DNA of 23,765 bases from Deltaproteobacteria bacterium (GTDB taxonomy: Bacteria; Desulfobacterota; Desulfobaccia; Desulfobaccales; 0-14-0-80-60-11): the NCBI GenBank assembly GCA_023381945.1, contig JAMCQY010000320.1, forward strand, positions 1 to 23,765, read 5' to 3'. The position numbers and the translations under genes are program-made. Of this stretch, positions 13,096-20,075 are shown piece after piece; position 1 is the first letter of the stretch; each line of letters starts with the position of its first letter. The notes below the pieces were generated by a model. That model did not search any database. It was not told the origin of the DNA and worked only from the letters and a program-made list of their open reading frames with translations.

Positions 13096-14904
13096 TTAAG
13101 TAACTTCTCGATTCGGAAGGGTGAAATAGAAGGCAGCCCCTTCCCCGGGGCGGCCTTCGGCCCACATGCGCCCCCCGTGACGTTCGATGATGCGCCAGGC
13201 CATAGCTAAGCCCACCCCGGTGCCTTCAAAATCCTGGTCCGGATGCAGCCGCTCAAAGACTCCGAATAGTTTATCAACATACTTCATATCGAAACCGACG
13301 CCATTGTCCCGGACGCAGAAAACCTTGTTCTCTTCTTCGGACCAGCCGCTTACCTGAATTAAAGCGGTCTCCCGGTCTTTGGTAAATTTAATGGCATTGA
13401 GCAACAGGTTCTCGAAAACCTGGCGGAGCATGGCCCGGTCACCCCAGGCCGCGGGCAGAGACTGAATCTCGATTTGCGAGTCTCTTTCCGGATGAGCAGC
13501 TTGCAGTTCATTTAAAGTCTCCTGGACCAAGGCAGACATATCAAGCCGGGCTATCCTCATCTCCTTGCGTCCCAGGCGGGCCAGGTCCAGGAGGTCGTCG
13601 ATCAGCCGCCCCATTTTGCGGGCCTCGCCTTCGATGATATTCAGATATCTCTGGCCGCCGGCGTCGAGTTTATCGGCATAGTCTTCCAGCAGCACCCGGG
13701 CGAAGCCGCCAATGGCTCGGAGGGGCGCCCTGAGGTCATGGGCCACGGAATAAGTGAAATTTTCCAATTCCTTATTAGAGGCCGCCAAATCCTGGACGCG
13801 CTCCTGCAATACTGCCGCGGTCTTCTTCAGATCGGCATCCCGCTCTTGCAGGGAGTCGGCCATTTGGTCGAAGGCCTGGGACAACTGGCCTAATTCTCCC
13901 GGCTGGTAAGGGCCGCCGCTGCGGGCCGCCAAGTCGCCATGAGTGAGGCGCCGGGTTACTTTCAGCAACTTGTCCACCGGCTGCAGGATAAAGAAATTTG
14001 CGCCGAATCGGGCCGCGGCCATGGTCACCAGCGCCACCACGGCCAGCCAGATGAGGTTGCGCCGAAGATCACGATTGGCCCTGTCAAATGCCCAGTCCCT
14101 GGGGAGGCCGATGGCCACCCTCAGCCCCTGCCAAGGGGACGGCAGCCGGGCAAAAGCGAAAAGACGCTTATCGCCAGGCAATCCCTCCCCCTCTGCCACC
14201 CCTTCATCGTTGACCGCCATGACCTTAATGAGGTGGGGCGGCAACATCCTCCCGATGTATTCCAATGGTTCGGGATAACGAAAAAGGACCTTCCCGGTGT
14301 TGTCGATTAAACCCATAGCAGTGCCGGGCGGAAAATCACTTTTAGCCAACAGACCTCCCAGCCATTCCAAATCCAGGCCGGCGGTAAGGATTCCATTGAC
14401 CCGGCCCCGGGCATCCAAAATTGGGCAAGAAAGATTAATACTGTACTTGTTGCTGATACGTCCCAGAACGGGCTCACCGACACAAAGAGCCTGAGTCTGA
14501 ACGGCTATCATAAAAAAGTGGCGATCGGCGAAGTTGACGGGTTCTTTGATCTCAGGGGCGCCGGCGAACACCCACCCATTGAGATCGGCGGCCGCCAGGG
14601 CGGCATAATAGGGGCACTGTTTTAATACTTCGGCAAACAGCAGGTTGCAGGCCGCCCGGTCCCGCTGCTGGACCTGGGGGGTTTGAGTCAGGGTCGTCAG
14701 CAGTTGCCGGGTGTTATTGATCAGGGTCTCTTGGATGGTGGCCAGGTTTCTGGCCGCCACCAGCTCGTCTCTTTGCACCTCACGGATGGCTTGCTTTCTT
14801 TCGTTGAGATATGAGAGGAGGATTAAAGCAAATAACGGCAGGACCGTCAACAGAACCAGAAAGATGGCGCGGCTGCGCAGACTCGCAAAGGATTTAGCCG
14901 CCAT
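13096..14904 (-). CDS. Cache-HAMP sensor histidine kinase, no adjacent regulator
   Basis: 602 residues. TM1 is about 12-31, an extracytoplasmic double-Cache-like sensor about 32-280 (FADRHFFMIAVQT and GRISNKYSINLSCPI are typical), TM2 about 283-308, HAMP about 308-360, a coiled-coil link, then HisKA with SVAHDLRAPLRAIGG (phospho-acceptor H389) and HATPase with N-box ENLLLNAIKF (498-507), DNGVGFD (533-539) and GTGVGLA (561-567). It should sense a small extracellular ligand and phosphorylate a response regulator elsewhere. The kinase core resembles bacteriophytochrome-type enzymes. No response regulator lies in the window, so it is an orphan. Convergent with the permease gene; a 5-bp hairpin at 13083-13095 touches its stop. 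Confidence 0.92.
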   Translation of the reverse strand: MAAKSFASLRSRAIFLVLLTVLPLFALILLSYLNERKQAIREVQRDELVAARNLATIQETLINNTRQLLTTLTQTPQVQQRDRAACNLLFAEVLKQCPYYAALAAADLNGWVFAGAPEIKEPVNFADRHFFMIAVQTQALCVGEPVLGRISNKYSINLSCPILDARGRVNGILTAGLDLEWLGGLLAKSDFPPGTAMGLIDNTGKVLFRYPEPLEYIGRMLPPHLIKVMAVNDEGVAEGEGLPGDKRLFAFARLPSPWQGLRVAIGLPRDWAFDRANRDLRRNLIWLAVVALVTMAAARFGANFFILQPVDKLLKVTRRLTHGDLAARSGGPYQPGELGQLSQAFDQMADSLQERDADLKKTAAVLQERVQDLAASNKELENFTYSVAHDLRAPLRAIGGFARVLLEDYADKLDAGGQRYLNIIEGEARKMGRLIDDLLDLARLGRKEMRIARLDMSALVQETLNELQAAHPERDSQIEIQSLPAAWGDRAMLRQVFENLLLNAIKFTKDRETALIQVSGWSEEENKVFCVRDNGVGFDMKYVDKLFGVFERLHPDQDFEGTGVGLAMAWRIIERHGGRMWAEGRPGEGAAFYFTLPNREVT

Positions 14905-14991
14905 TCTTTAATCGCCACCTTATATCGAAACTAGGTTCAATAAGAAAGTTAGTAATAACTACCCCTGTCTTCAAGTTTAAAGAACAATTAC

Positions 14992-15546
14992 CTAAAGATT
15001 TTTCAGGGCTTCCAGAGTAAAGACCGCCTCCACCCGGGAACTGACCGCGGCCACGGCCTCCCGGCCCCCTTCTTGCCGGTCTACCAGGATCAGGACGCGG
15101 TCCACCTGTAGGCCGAAGTCCCGGGCCGCGGCGATGGCCTTCAGGGCAGAGCCGCCGGTAGTGACGACATCTTCCAGGATCGCCACCCTGTCGCCCGGCT
15201 TGACGTCCCCTACCACTAAGCCGCCGGTGCCATGCTCTTTGGCCGCCTTGCGCACCGAAAAGGCGTTGATGGGCCGGCCTTTTTGATAGCTGGTCAGGGC
15301 AATGGCATGGGCGATGGGATCCGCCCCCATGGTGAGTCCCCCCACAGCCGCGAGCCGTATGTCCCGAAGCATCTCACAAAAAATCTCGCCGATCAGGAAA
15401 AGACCCTCGGCGTTGTGGGTCACCGGCCGGCAGTCGATGTAATAGGGGCTCACCCGGCCCGACGCCAGCGTGTAGGGCTTCCCGGGGCTGTAACGGAAGG
15501 ATTTCTCCCGGAGCAGCCGCAGCAGTCTTTCTCGGTATTCATCCAT
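14992..15546 (-). CDS. pyrE: Orotate phosphoribosyltransferase
   Basis: 184 residues; makes orotidine monophosphate from orotate and PRPP in pyrimidine synthesis, cytoplasmic. The PRPP-binding motif VAILEDVVTTGGSA (121-134) is complete, and FSVRKAAKEHG (96-106) is the flexible catalytic loop. LASGRVSPYYIDCR (28-41) is typical of the family's substrate site. Length is as usual for the shorter archaeal/bacterial form. AGGATG lies before the ATG. It stands alone: no other pyr gene is near, and a gap of 87 bases separates it from the kinase. Confidence 0.93.
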   Translation of the reverse strand: MDEYRERLLRLLREKSFRYSPGKPYTLASGRVSPYYIDCRPVTHNAEGLFLIGEIFCEMLRDIRLAAVGGLTMGADPIAHAIALTSYQKGRPINAFSVRKAAKEHGTGGLVVGDVKPGDRVAILEDVVTTGGSALKAIAAARDFGLQVDRVLILVDRQEGGREAVAAVSSRVEAVFTLEALKNL

Positions 15547-15730
15547 GGTCGCATCCTATGAAAAAGTCTCAGGCCCGGCGATTGAAGCCGCGGTTGGCCA
15601 GATCCTGCAGAGTTGTAATTTTAGTTATCACATTAACGAATCGGCATGGAACCGTATCTAACTATACAAATAGGCGCACCTCACTAAGAAGCAGCCAGGG
15701 ATGCAAATCCTGCTCAAAAGGACAAAAACG

Positions 15731-15814
15731 ATGGCTCTGGGTATCATGCTCTATTGGGTTTATGTCTGCGGCACTTATCTCAGCTTGCTGCGTTTCTGGT
15801 TCAGGAACCCATAA
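15731..15814 (+). CDS. Possible 27-residue hydrophobic peptide
   Basis: ATG at 15731 opens a 27-codon frame: a single hydrophobic stretch (LGIMLYWVYVCGTYLSLL) followed by a basic-aromatic tail (RFWFRNP). AAAAGGA at 15716-15722 lies 8 bases before the start. It is too short for usual gene calling and could be chance. It precedes a second hydrophobic micro-ORF on the same strand, in the 404-base gap between pyrE and the Nudix gene. If real, a small membrane peptide (toxin-like or a subunit) would be the natural reading. Confidence 0.3.
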   Translation: MALGIMLYWVYVCGTYLSLLRFWFRNP

Positions 15815-15872
15815 CCGGAAAAAAATCACCGCCGAAAGAAGAGCTGTCAGTTGTTAATGGATTAAGGCACCG

Positions 15873-15880
15873 TAAGGAGG
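15873..15880 (+). promoter_or_regulatory. Strong ribosome binding site for 32-residue ORF
   Basis: TAAGGAGG is an almost perfect complement of the 16S rRNA 3' end and lies 6 bases before the ATG at 15887. It is the strongest such site I saw in the window, in a place with no normal-sized gene. Confidence 0.55.
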
Positions 15881-15886
15881 CTGGTC

Positions 15887-15985
15887 ATGAACTCCCTCAC
15901 CAGAAGAATCGGGTTGTACACCTTTGTCATTTACGGCCTTATCTGCCTGGTTAACCTGATGCACAAGAGTTTTGTTTCATGGTAA
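15887..15985 (+). CDS. Probable 32-residue single-span membrane peptide
   Basis: 32 codons: a polar, basic start (MNSLTRRIG), one membrane span (LYTFVIYGLICLVNLM), and a short tail (HKSFVSW). The span, positive-inside start and excellent ribosome binding site (15873-15880) support translation. Its last 35 bases overlap the 3' end of the convergent Nudix gene, which gives some constraint on sequence. No family recognised; candidates are a small subunit of a membrane complex or a type I toxin-like peptide, but nothing in the sequence chooses between them. The rest of the 15547-15950 gap holds no other convincing gene. Confidence 0.45.
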   Translation: MNSLTRRIGLYTFVIYGLICLVNLMHKSFVSW

Positions 15986-16490
15986 GCTTCAGGTAATCAT
16001 GCAGAGCCGCCTTGGTCGAGCGGAAAGGAATTTGATCCCAAGGAATCTCCGCCGGGGTGAAGACCTTGGCCTCCAGGGTTTCATCGCCCGCGGCCAGCTC
16101 GCCTCCCAGATATTTCGTCAGGTAGGCCACCACCACCGTCGCGCTGTCCCGGTATGAATAGATATTAAGCAGGCGCTCCACCCGCACCTTAAGCCTGGCC
16201 TCTTCCCAGGTCTCCCGCACCACCGCCTCGTCCACCAGTTCCCCCAGGTCCACGAAGCCGCCCGGCGCCACCCAGAGGCCGTAGCCCGGATCGATGGACC
16301 GGCGCACCATGACCACGCCGCCGTTCAAGGGGACCACCGCAATGACCGCCAGCTTGGGGTCGAGATAAAAGACAAAGCCGCAACGGCTGCAAACCAGACG
16401 CTCGGGCTCTCCAGGTTTGAGAAGGCGCTTCACCAGCGCCCCGCCGCATTGCGGGCAGAATTTATAAGTGTCGGCTAAAATCAGGCTCAA
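15951..16490 (-). CDS. Nudix hydrolase with N-terminal zinc ribbon
   Basis: 179 residues. A CxxC...CxxC zinc ribbon (C12, C15, C34, C37) is followed by the Nudix box GFVDLGE-x7-RETWEEA (78-98), which binds metal and cleaves a nucleoside diphosphate linked to another group. The layout is that of the NudC-related ADP-ribose/NADH pyrophosphatase group, but the NudC SQPWPFPxS motif is absent, so the substrate is open. The start is TTG at 16490: an in-frame TGA lies a few codons upstream and no in-frame ATG precedes the zinc ribbon. Last gene of the probable rluB operon. Confidence 0.87.
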   Translation of the reverse strand: MSLILADTYKFCPQCGGALVKRLLKPGEPERLVCSRCGFVFYLDPKLAVIAVVPLNGGVVMVRRSIDPGYGLWVAPGGFVDLGELVDEAVVRETWEEARLKVRVERLLNIYSYRDSATVVVAYLTKYLGGELAAGDETLEAKVFTPAEIPWDQIPFRSTKAALHDYLKLTMKQNSCASG

Positions 16491-16506
16491 GGTAAGATCT
16501 CACTCA

Positions 16507-16541
16507 TTTTTGCTGAAAGCTGATCGCTGAAAGCTGAAAAG
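16507..16541. repeat. Short direct repeat, GCTGAAAGCTGA type
   Basis: The words gctgaaagctga, tcgctgaaagctgaaaag repeat in a row between the Nudix and DUF3887-like genes. A similar word in reverse orientation (gtcagctttcggc) appears after mutS at 22614. Probably a dispersed low-complexity repeat. Confidence 0.45.
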
Positions 16542-16542
16542 T

Positions 16543-16956
16543 CTATTGAAACCAGAGGCCTGCGACCTGGACCTTACCGCTGTTTTTCGAGAGAACCAGC
16601 TTGATCGTGACATCATTCGCGGTTTTGCTGAAACGGCCCTTCCAAAGGGCCACGGTGAAATTCTCCTTGGTCTCAAACCCCAGGTAGGTGCGGGATTTAT
16701 ATTTCCCCAATTTTCCCATGATATCCTTCCGCACCCGCTGAAACCTGTTTTCCGGCATGGCGGCCTTCATGGTAGCATCGAAATACTTGGAGTAAAGCGC
16801 GTAGTCGCCGCTATTCATCCCATTGAGGACTGCATCCAGGATCGGCTCGGCGACGGTCTGCACTTCCTTATCGTTTTGGCCGACCACCGCCGCGGCGGCC
16901 GCGGACGAAATCAAACACAATGCTGTCAAGATGACGAGAAATCGAGCCAGTTTCAC
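16543..16956 (-). CDS. Secreted DUF3887-like protein
   Basis: 137 residues from GTG at 16956, which has GGAGGT 7 bases upstream; the frame also opens 6 codons earlier at a TTG inside that site. A signal peptide (KLARFLVILTALCLISSAAA, cut near residue 23) is followed by a small alpha-plus-beta domain: AEPILDAVLNGMNSGDYALY, FRVRKDI-like region and LGFETKENFTVALWKGRF, as in NTF2-like DUF3887 proteins that often carry substrate- or product-binding roles outside the cytoplasm. It follows the site-2 protease gene by 36 bases, same strand. Function unknown. Confidence 0.75.
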   Translation of the reverse strand: MKLARFLVILTALCLISSAAAAAVVGQNDKEVQTVAEPILDAVLNGMNSGDYALYSKYFDATMKAAMPENRFQRVRKDIMGKLGKYKSRTYLGFETKENFTVALWKGRFSKTANDVTIKLVLSKNSGKVQVAGLWFQ

Positions 16957-16992
16957 AGGACGTACCTCCGGCAATTATAGTTTCCTTTCCTC

Positions 16993-17934
16993 TCATCCCA
17001 GGCTGAAGGGCGCCGGGCTGAAGGTCAGGATGAACACCAGGATGGTGATGGCGCCCAGAATCTTGCGGGTCCGGTCCAGCGGCATCCAGTGATTGAAAGG
17101 CGGCGGATGGCGCCAGCCGAGGACAAAAAGTATCAAAAAGAACCACAGCAACCAGCCCAGCCAGAAAACCAAACCGAAAACCAGTAAAAATCCGAGACAG
17201 AGCCAGGATATATAGCGATGATATTCGGGAAACAAGGCATAGATTACATGTCCGCCGTCCAATTGGCCAACCGGCATCAGATTGAGGGCGGTGACGAATA
17301 ACCCCAGCCAGCCGGCATAGGCTACCGGATGAATCAAGATAACCTGTTCCGCAGGTAAATTTCCGAAGACCAGCCAACTTAAGAACTTAAACAACAAGGG
17401 CTCTCCGAAGACTACCGTCTCGTGGCCGCCGGTCAGCACCGCGGTGGTGGAAAGCTCCAGTCCAATTAAAATTACCGGGATGGAGACCGCCACGCCAATG
17501 AGTGGGCCGGCGCAGCCCACATCCAGCAAAGCCCTTTTGTCCTGGATGGGGGAGCGGATGCGGATTACCGCGCCAAAAGTCCCCGGCCCGGGAGGCACCG
17601 GGGGCCCCGGAATGAAGTACGGCAGGGTCACATCCAGCCGGTGGTGCCGGGCGGTCAAGTAATGGCCCATTTCATGGGACCCCAGAATCAGCAGCAGGGT
17701 GAAAGAAAATGGCAGGCCCTGGTAAAGCAGGCCGGGATCGGTTAAAGGGTTTACGCCGCTAAGGATGGCCCCGGTTATGACGGTAGTGGCCACCGTGGCC
17801 AAAAACAGCAGTACGTGCAAGAGTGGGCGGGTCTTGGGCTTTACCGGGGGCGGAACAATCTGGCCCCAGGGCTCGGGTTCCTCGCTGGGAGGCTCAAGCT
17901 CCGGGGCTAACCAGGGGGTCTTATCCGGAGTCAT
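16993..17934 (-). CDS. Site-2 protease family (M50) membrane metalloprotease
   Basis: 313 residues. The zinc site HEMGH (87-91) sits at the end of a membrane span, and NLMPVGQLDGGH (218-229) supplies the third ligand D226, so the catalytic set is complete. A conserved FIPGPPVPPGPGTFGAVIRI stretch (about 107-126) is typical of the group of S2P homologues without a PDZ domain. About six or seven spans. It should cut a membrane-embedded substrate, often an anti-sigma factor or signal remnant. The ATG at 17934 overlaps the TGA of the upstream gene (ATGA), which fixes the start and implies coupled translation; the longer frame to 18108 would run through the neighbour. Confidence 0.88.
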   Translation of the reverse strand: MTPDKTPWLAPELEPPSEEPEPWGQIVPPPVKPKTRPLLHVLLFLATVATTVITGAILSGVNPLTDPGLLYQGLPFSFTLLLILGSHEMGHYLTARHHRLDVTLPYFIPGPPVPPGPGTFGAVIRIRSPIQDKRALLDVGCAGPLIGVAVSIPVILIGLELSTTAVLTGGHETVVFGEPLLFKFLSWLVFGNLPAEQVILIHPVAYAGWLGLFVTALNLMPVGQLDGGHVIYALFPEYHRYISWLCLGFLLVFGLVFWLGWLLWFFLILFVLGWRHPPPFNHWMPLDRTRKILGAITILVFILTFSPAPFSLG

Positions 17935-18659
17935 TTCAGCCCCACCTCCGTTTTTAACGCCGATAGTTCCGCCGCGGTCAGCGGCCGGTAGCTCCCCCGC
18001 GTCAGGCTCCCCAATCGCAAAGAGCCCAGGGCGATGCGCTTCAGCTTCGACACCGGATGCCCCACCTTGTCCAGGAGGCGTTTCACCAGATGATAGCGCC
18101 CCTCCCACACCGTAAGTTCCAGAACCGTTTTATCTTCCTCCCGCTTTTTCACCGTGACCGCCACGGCCACCTCCCGGCCGTCAATCTCCACACCGGCCCG
18201 CAGTTGCCGCAGGGTTTCCTGGCTCACTTCTCCGGTCACCGTCACCCGGTAGGTGCGCGGCACTTGATGGCTGGGATGCATCAAACGATGAGCCAATTCG
18301 CCGTCACTGGTGAGAAGCAGCAGCCCGGTGGCGTCATAATCGAGACGGCCCACCGGGTAAAACCGGCCCCGAAGCCGTTCCGGCAGCAAATCCATCACCA
18401 CCCGCCGCCCCTCGGGGTCACGCCTGGAAGAGATATAGCCATAGGGCTTATACAGCATTAGCGTGACCGGCGCAGCCTCGGCCGTAACCTGCCGGCCATC
18501 CACCCAGACCACGTCGCGGGCCGGGTCCACTTTGGTCCCCATCTCGGTAACCACCTGGCCATTGACGCTCACCCGGCCGGCTTTAATCCACTCCTCCGCA
18601 GCGCGGCGCGAAGCCACGCCGGCGCGGGATAAAAACTTTTGTAGGCGTTCCAAAGTCAT
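17931..18659 (-). CDS. rluB: RluB/RsuA-family 23S rRNA pseudouridine synthase
   Basis: 242 residues. An S4 RNA-binding domain at the start (LERLQKFLSRAGVASRRAAE, 3-22; VSVNGQVV) precedes the catalytic domain with PVGRLDYDATGLLLLT (102-117; catalytic D107) and KPYGYISSRRDPEGR. It turns a uridine of large-subunit rRNA into pseudouridine, most likely the RluB site. The usual EGRNRQVRRM word reads EGRYHLVKRL here, a mild departure seen in some members, so the exact target is less sure. First gene of an apparent four-gene operon; element C begins 9 bases before its ATG and may carry its promoter. Confidence 0.88.
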   Translation of the reverse strand: MTLERLQKFLSRAGVASRRAAEEWIKAGRVSVNGQVVTEMGTKVDPARDVVWVDGRQVTAEAAPVTLMLYKPYGYISSRRDPEGRRVVMDLLPERLRGRFYPVGRLDYDATGLLLLTSDGELAHRLMHPSHQVPRTYRVTVTGEVSQETLRQLRAGVEIDGREVAVAVTVKKREEDKTVLELTVWEGRYHLVKRLLDKVGHPVSKLKRIALGSLRLGSLTRGSYRPLTAAELSALKTEVGLK

Positions 18660-18667
18660 TAGATCAG

Positions 18668-18980
18668 CCAGTAGTGTCCGGCAAGGTTATTGCAGTTAAT
18701 CCTGGAAAATCTTCCGGTTCCAAAAAGATTTGGGCCAATTTCTACATACTGTGAATATATCAAGGATTTCACCCTCTCCCCCGTGGGGGGAGAGGGCAGG
18801 GTGAGGGGGCAGTCAGCCATCGAAGCCACCCCTCACCCCAACCCTCTCCCCTCGAAGGGGAGAGGGGGTTTTTGCTGTTGCAGGCTTAAGCCCGCGACAG
18901 CTTTGGGGAAAGCCCGGTGGCTACATTGTTCGTTTTAATTCTGCCACCGCTCATGCAAAATCTCTGCCGGACACTACTGG
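18668..18980. repeat. MITE-like element C with perfect 16-bp terminal inverted repeats
   Basis: ccagtagtgtccggca (18668-18683) and its exact reverse complement (18965-18980) bound 313 bases with no credible gene. Inside are two palindromes built from CACCCTCTCCCCC/GGGGAGAGGG words (about 18769-18808 and 18829-18870). The end sequence differs from families A and B. The element lies between rluB and the HIT gene, 9 bases from the rluB start. No target duplication was seen. Confidence 0.82.
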
Positions 18981-19073
18981 AAATGGGGTTTGCAATAGCT
19001 TGCATTATATGAGCCCTGATAGGGGCGGCTCGCGAGCTTACGAGAGGTCATAGCCGCACGCTCCAGAAAGCCC

Positions 19074-19101
19074 TTGAATCTTTGAGCGGGCATGCTATAG
19101 T
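19074..19101 (+). promoter_or_regulatory. Probable sigma-70 promoter for the HIT gene
   Basis: TTGAAT (19074-19079) and TATAGT (19096-19101) are 16 bases apart, with 4/6 and 5/6 matches to consensus, 55 bases before the ATG of the HIT gene. A 6-bp inverted repeat (gcggct/agccgc) with an inner ctcgcgag lies just upstream (about 19025-19057) and could be an operator. Confidence 0.5.
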
Positions 19102-19155
19102 TTTTAAGTTAAAAGCCGAATGATCCCGACACGGGAAGGGTAAATCAAAGCAATC

Positions 19156-19671
19156 ATGAAAGTCTTGTGGGCGCCGTGGCGCATGGATTATATTCTGGGA
19201 AAAGACAAGGACCAGGGCTGCATCTTCTGCCCGGCAGGCGGCGAAGATCTGGGAGAACGCCTGGTGCTCTTCAGCGGCCGGCTCTCCCGGATCATGATGA
19301 ATAAATACCCATACGTCAACGGACATTTGCTGATTTTTCCCCTCCGGCACACCTCCGGGTTGGACGACCTCACGCCGGCAGAGAATCTTGACCTGATGAA
19401 CAAACTCCGGGAAGCCATCGCCATTTTGAAGAAGGTGATGCACCCCGACGGCTTCAATGTAGGTATCAATCTGGGGATCGTGGCGGGGGCGGGAGTGGAA
19501 GACCACCTCCACTTTCACGTGGTGCCCCGCTGGAACGGCGATACCAACTTCATCCCGGTGTTTGCCGATGTCCGGGTGATTCCGGAACATTTCCGCCAAA
19601 CCTATGAGCGCCTGGCCCCTTACTTTCAGGCCATCTGCGACGAGGATCCGACATGCGTTTCATTAAAGTGA
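19156..19671 (+). CDS. HIT-family nucleotide hydrolase/phosphorylase
   Basis: 171 residues. The histidine triad is HLHFHVV with H117, H119 and H121, the last being the nucleophile in the family. CIFC at 22-25 may bind zinc. WAPWRMDYI at the N-terminus and the total length match bacterial and actinobacterial Ap4A phosphorylase-like HIT proteins. Role: splitting diadenosine polyphosphates or nucleoside phosphate adducts in the cytoplasm. The 3' end overlaps the next gene by 19 bases, so the two are translated together. Confidence 0.9.
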   Translation: MKVLWAPWRMDYILGKDKDQGCIFCPAGGEDLGERLVLFSGRLSRIMMNKYPYVNGHLLIFPLRHTSGLDDLTPAENLDLMNKLREAIAILKKVMHPDGFNVGINLGIVAGAGVEDHLHFHVVPRWNGDTNFIPVFADVRVIPEHFRQTYERLAPYFQAICDEDPTCVSLK

Positions 19672-20003
19672 TCATCGCCATCGCTATCATCCTTTTGGGC
19701 ATCGTTTTTATTATCGAAAATTTGGAAACTCTCAAACACCCGCTAACCCTGGTGCTGGACCTTTACCTGGTCAATTGGAAAAGCCCGGTAGTGCCAGTGT
19801 GGGTGATTGTCTTGTTCTGTTTTTTTCTGGGGGCTTTTACCGCTGCTCTTTACGGGATTTACGAGGTCATTGTCCAGCGCCAGACTATCCGTCAGCTCAG
19901 ACACAACCTGGAGATTATGGCCCTGGAGCTGAAACAGGCCGGGATCGCGGCCAAATCCGCGGCCCAGGCCCCGGAATCCAGGACTGCTTCCCGAACCGAG
20001 TAA
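19653..20003 (+). CDS. LapA-domain (DUF1049) membrane protein
   Basis: 116 residues with two spans (about 4-21 and 47-70), a NLETLKHPLTLVLDLYLVNW loop, and a cytoplasmic helix (IVQRQTIRQLRHNLEIMALE) with coiled-coil character, as in LapA/LapB-related lipopolysaccharide assembly proteins. The start overlaps the HIT gene by 19 bases and has GAGG before the ATG. The tail after residue 97 is Ala/Ser-rich and not conserved in the family. Function by family: regulating LPS assembly together with LapB; no lapB is seen next to it. Confidence 0.8.
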   Translation: MRFIKVIIAIAIILLGIVFIIENLETLKHPLTLVLDLYLVNWKSPVVPVWVIVLFCFFLGAFTAALYGIYEVIVQRQTIRQLRHNLEIMALELKQAGIAAKSAAQAPESRTASRTE

Positions 20004-20036
20004 CTGCGTCGGGGCTCAATCCTCACGGAGAAAACT

Positions 20037-20053
20037 TGAGCCTCTTACAAAAT
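20037..20053 (+). repeat. Solitary end of element family A
   Basis: tgagcctcttacaaaat matches the 17-bp terminal repeat of A1 at 16 positions. No partner end is found within the following coding sequence. It lies 23 bases before the mutS ATG, in the space where a ribosome binding site would be expected. Likely a deletion remnant or a target-like sequence. Confidence 0.6.
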
Positions 20054-20075
20054 TCCCACAAGCTTTTGCGCCGCC

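Noticed and set aside
13010..13099. 29-codon frame after the permease
   Set aside because: The AAGGAGG-like site is about 17 bases from the ATG, too far, and the peptide has no features.
15558..15857. 99-residue plus-strand frame after pyrE
   Set aside because: Arg/Ser/Cys-rich with no domain and no clear ribosome binding site; the two hydrophobic micro-ORFs in another frame have better initiation signals.
17935..18108. N-terminal extension of the site-2 protease frame
   Set aside because: It runs through the end of the pseudouridine synthase gene in another frame; the ATGA overlap gives a better start.
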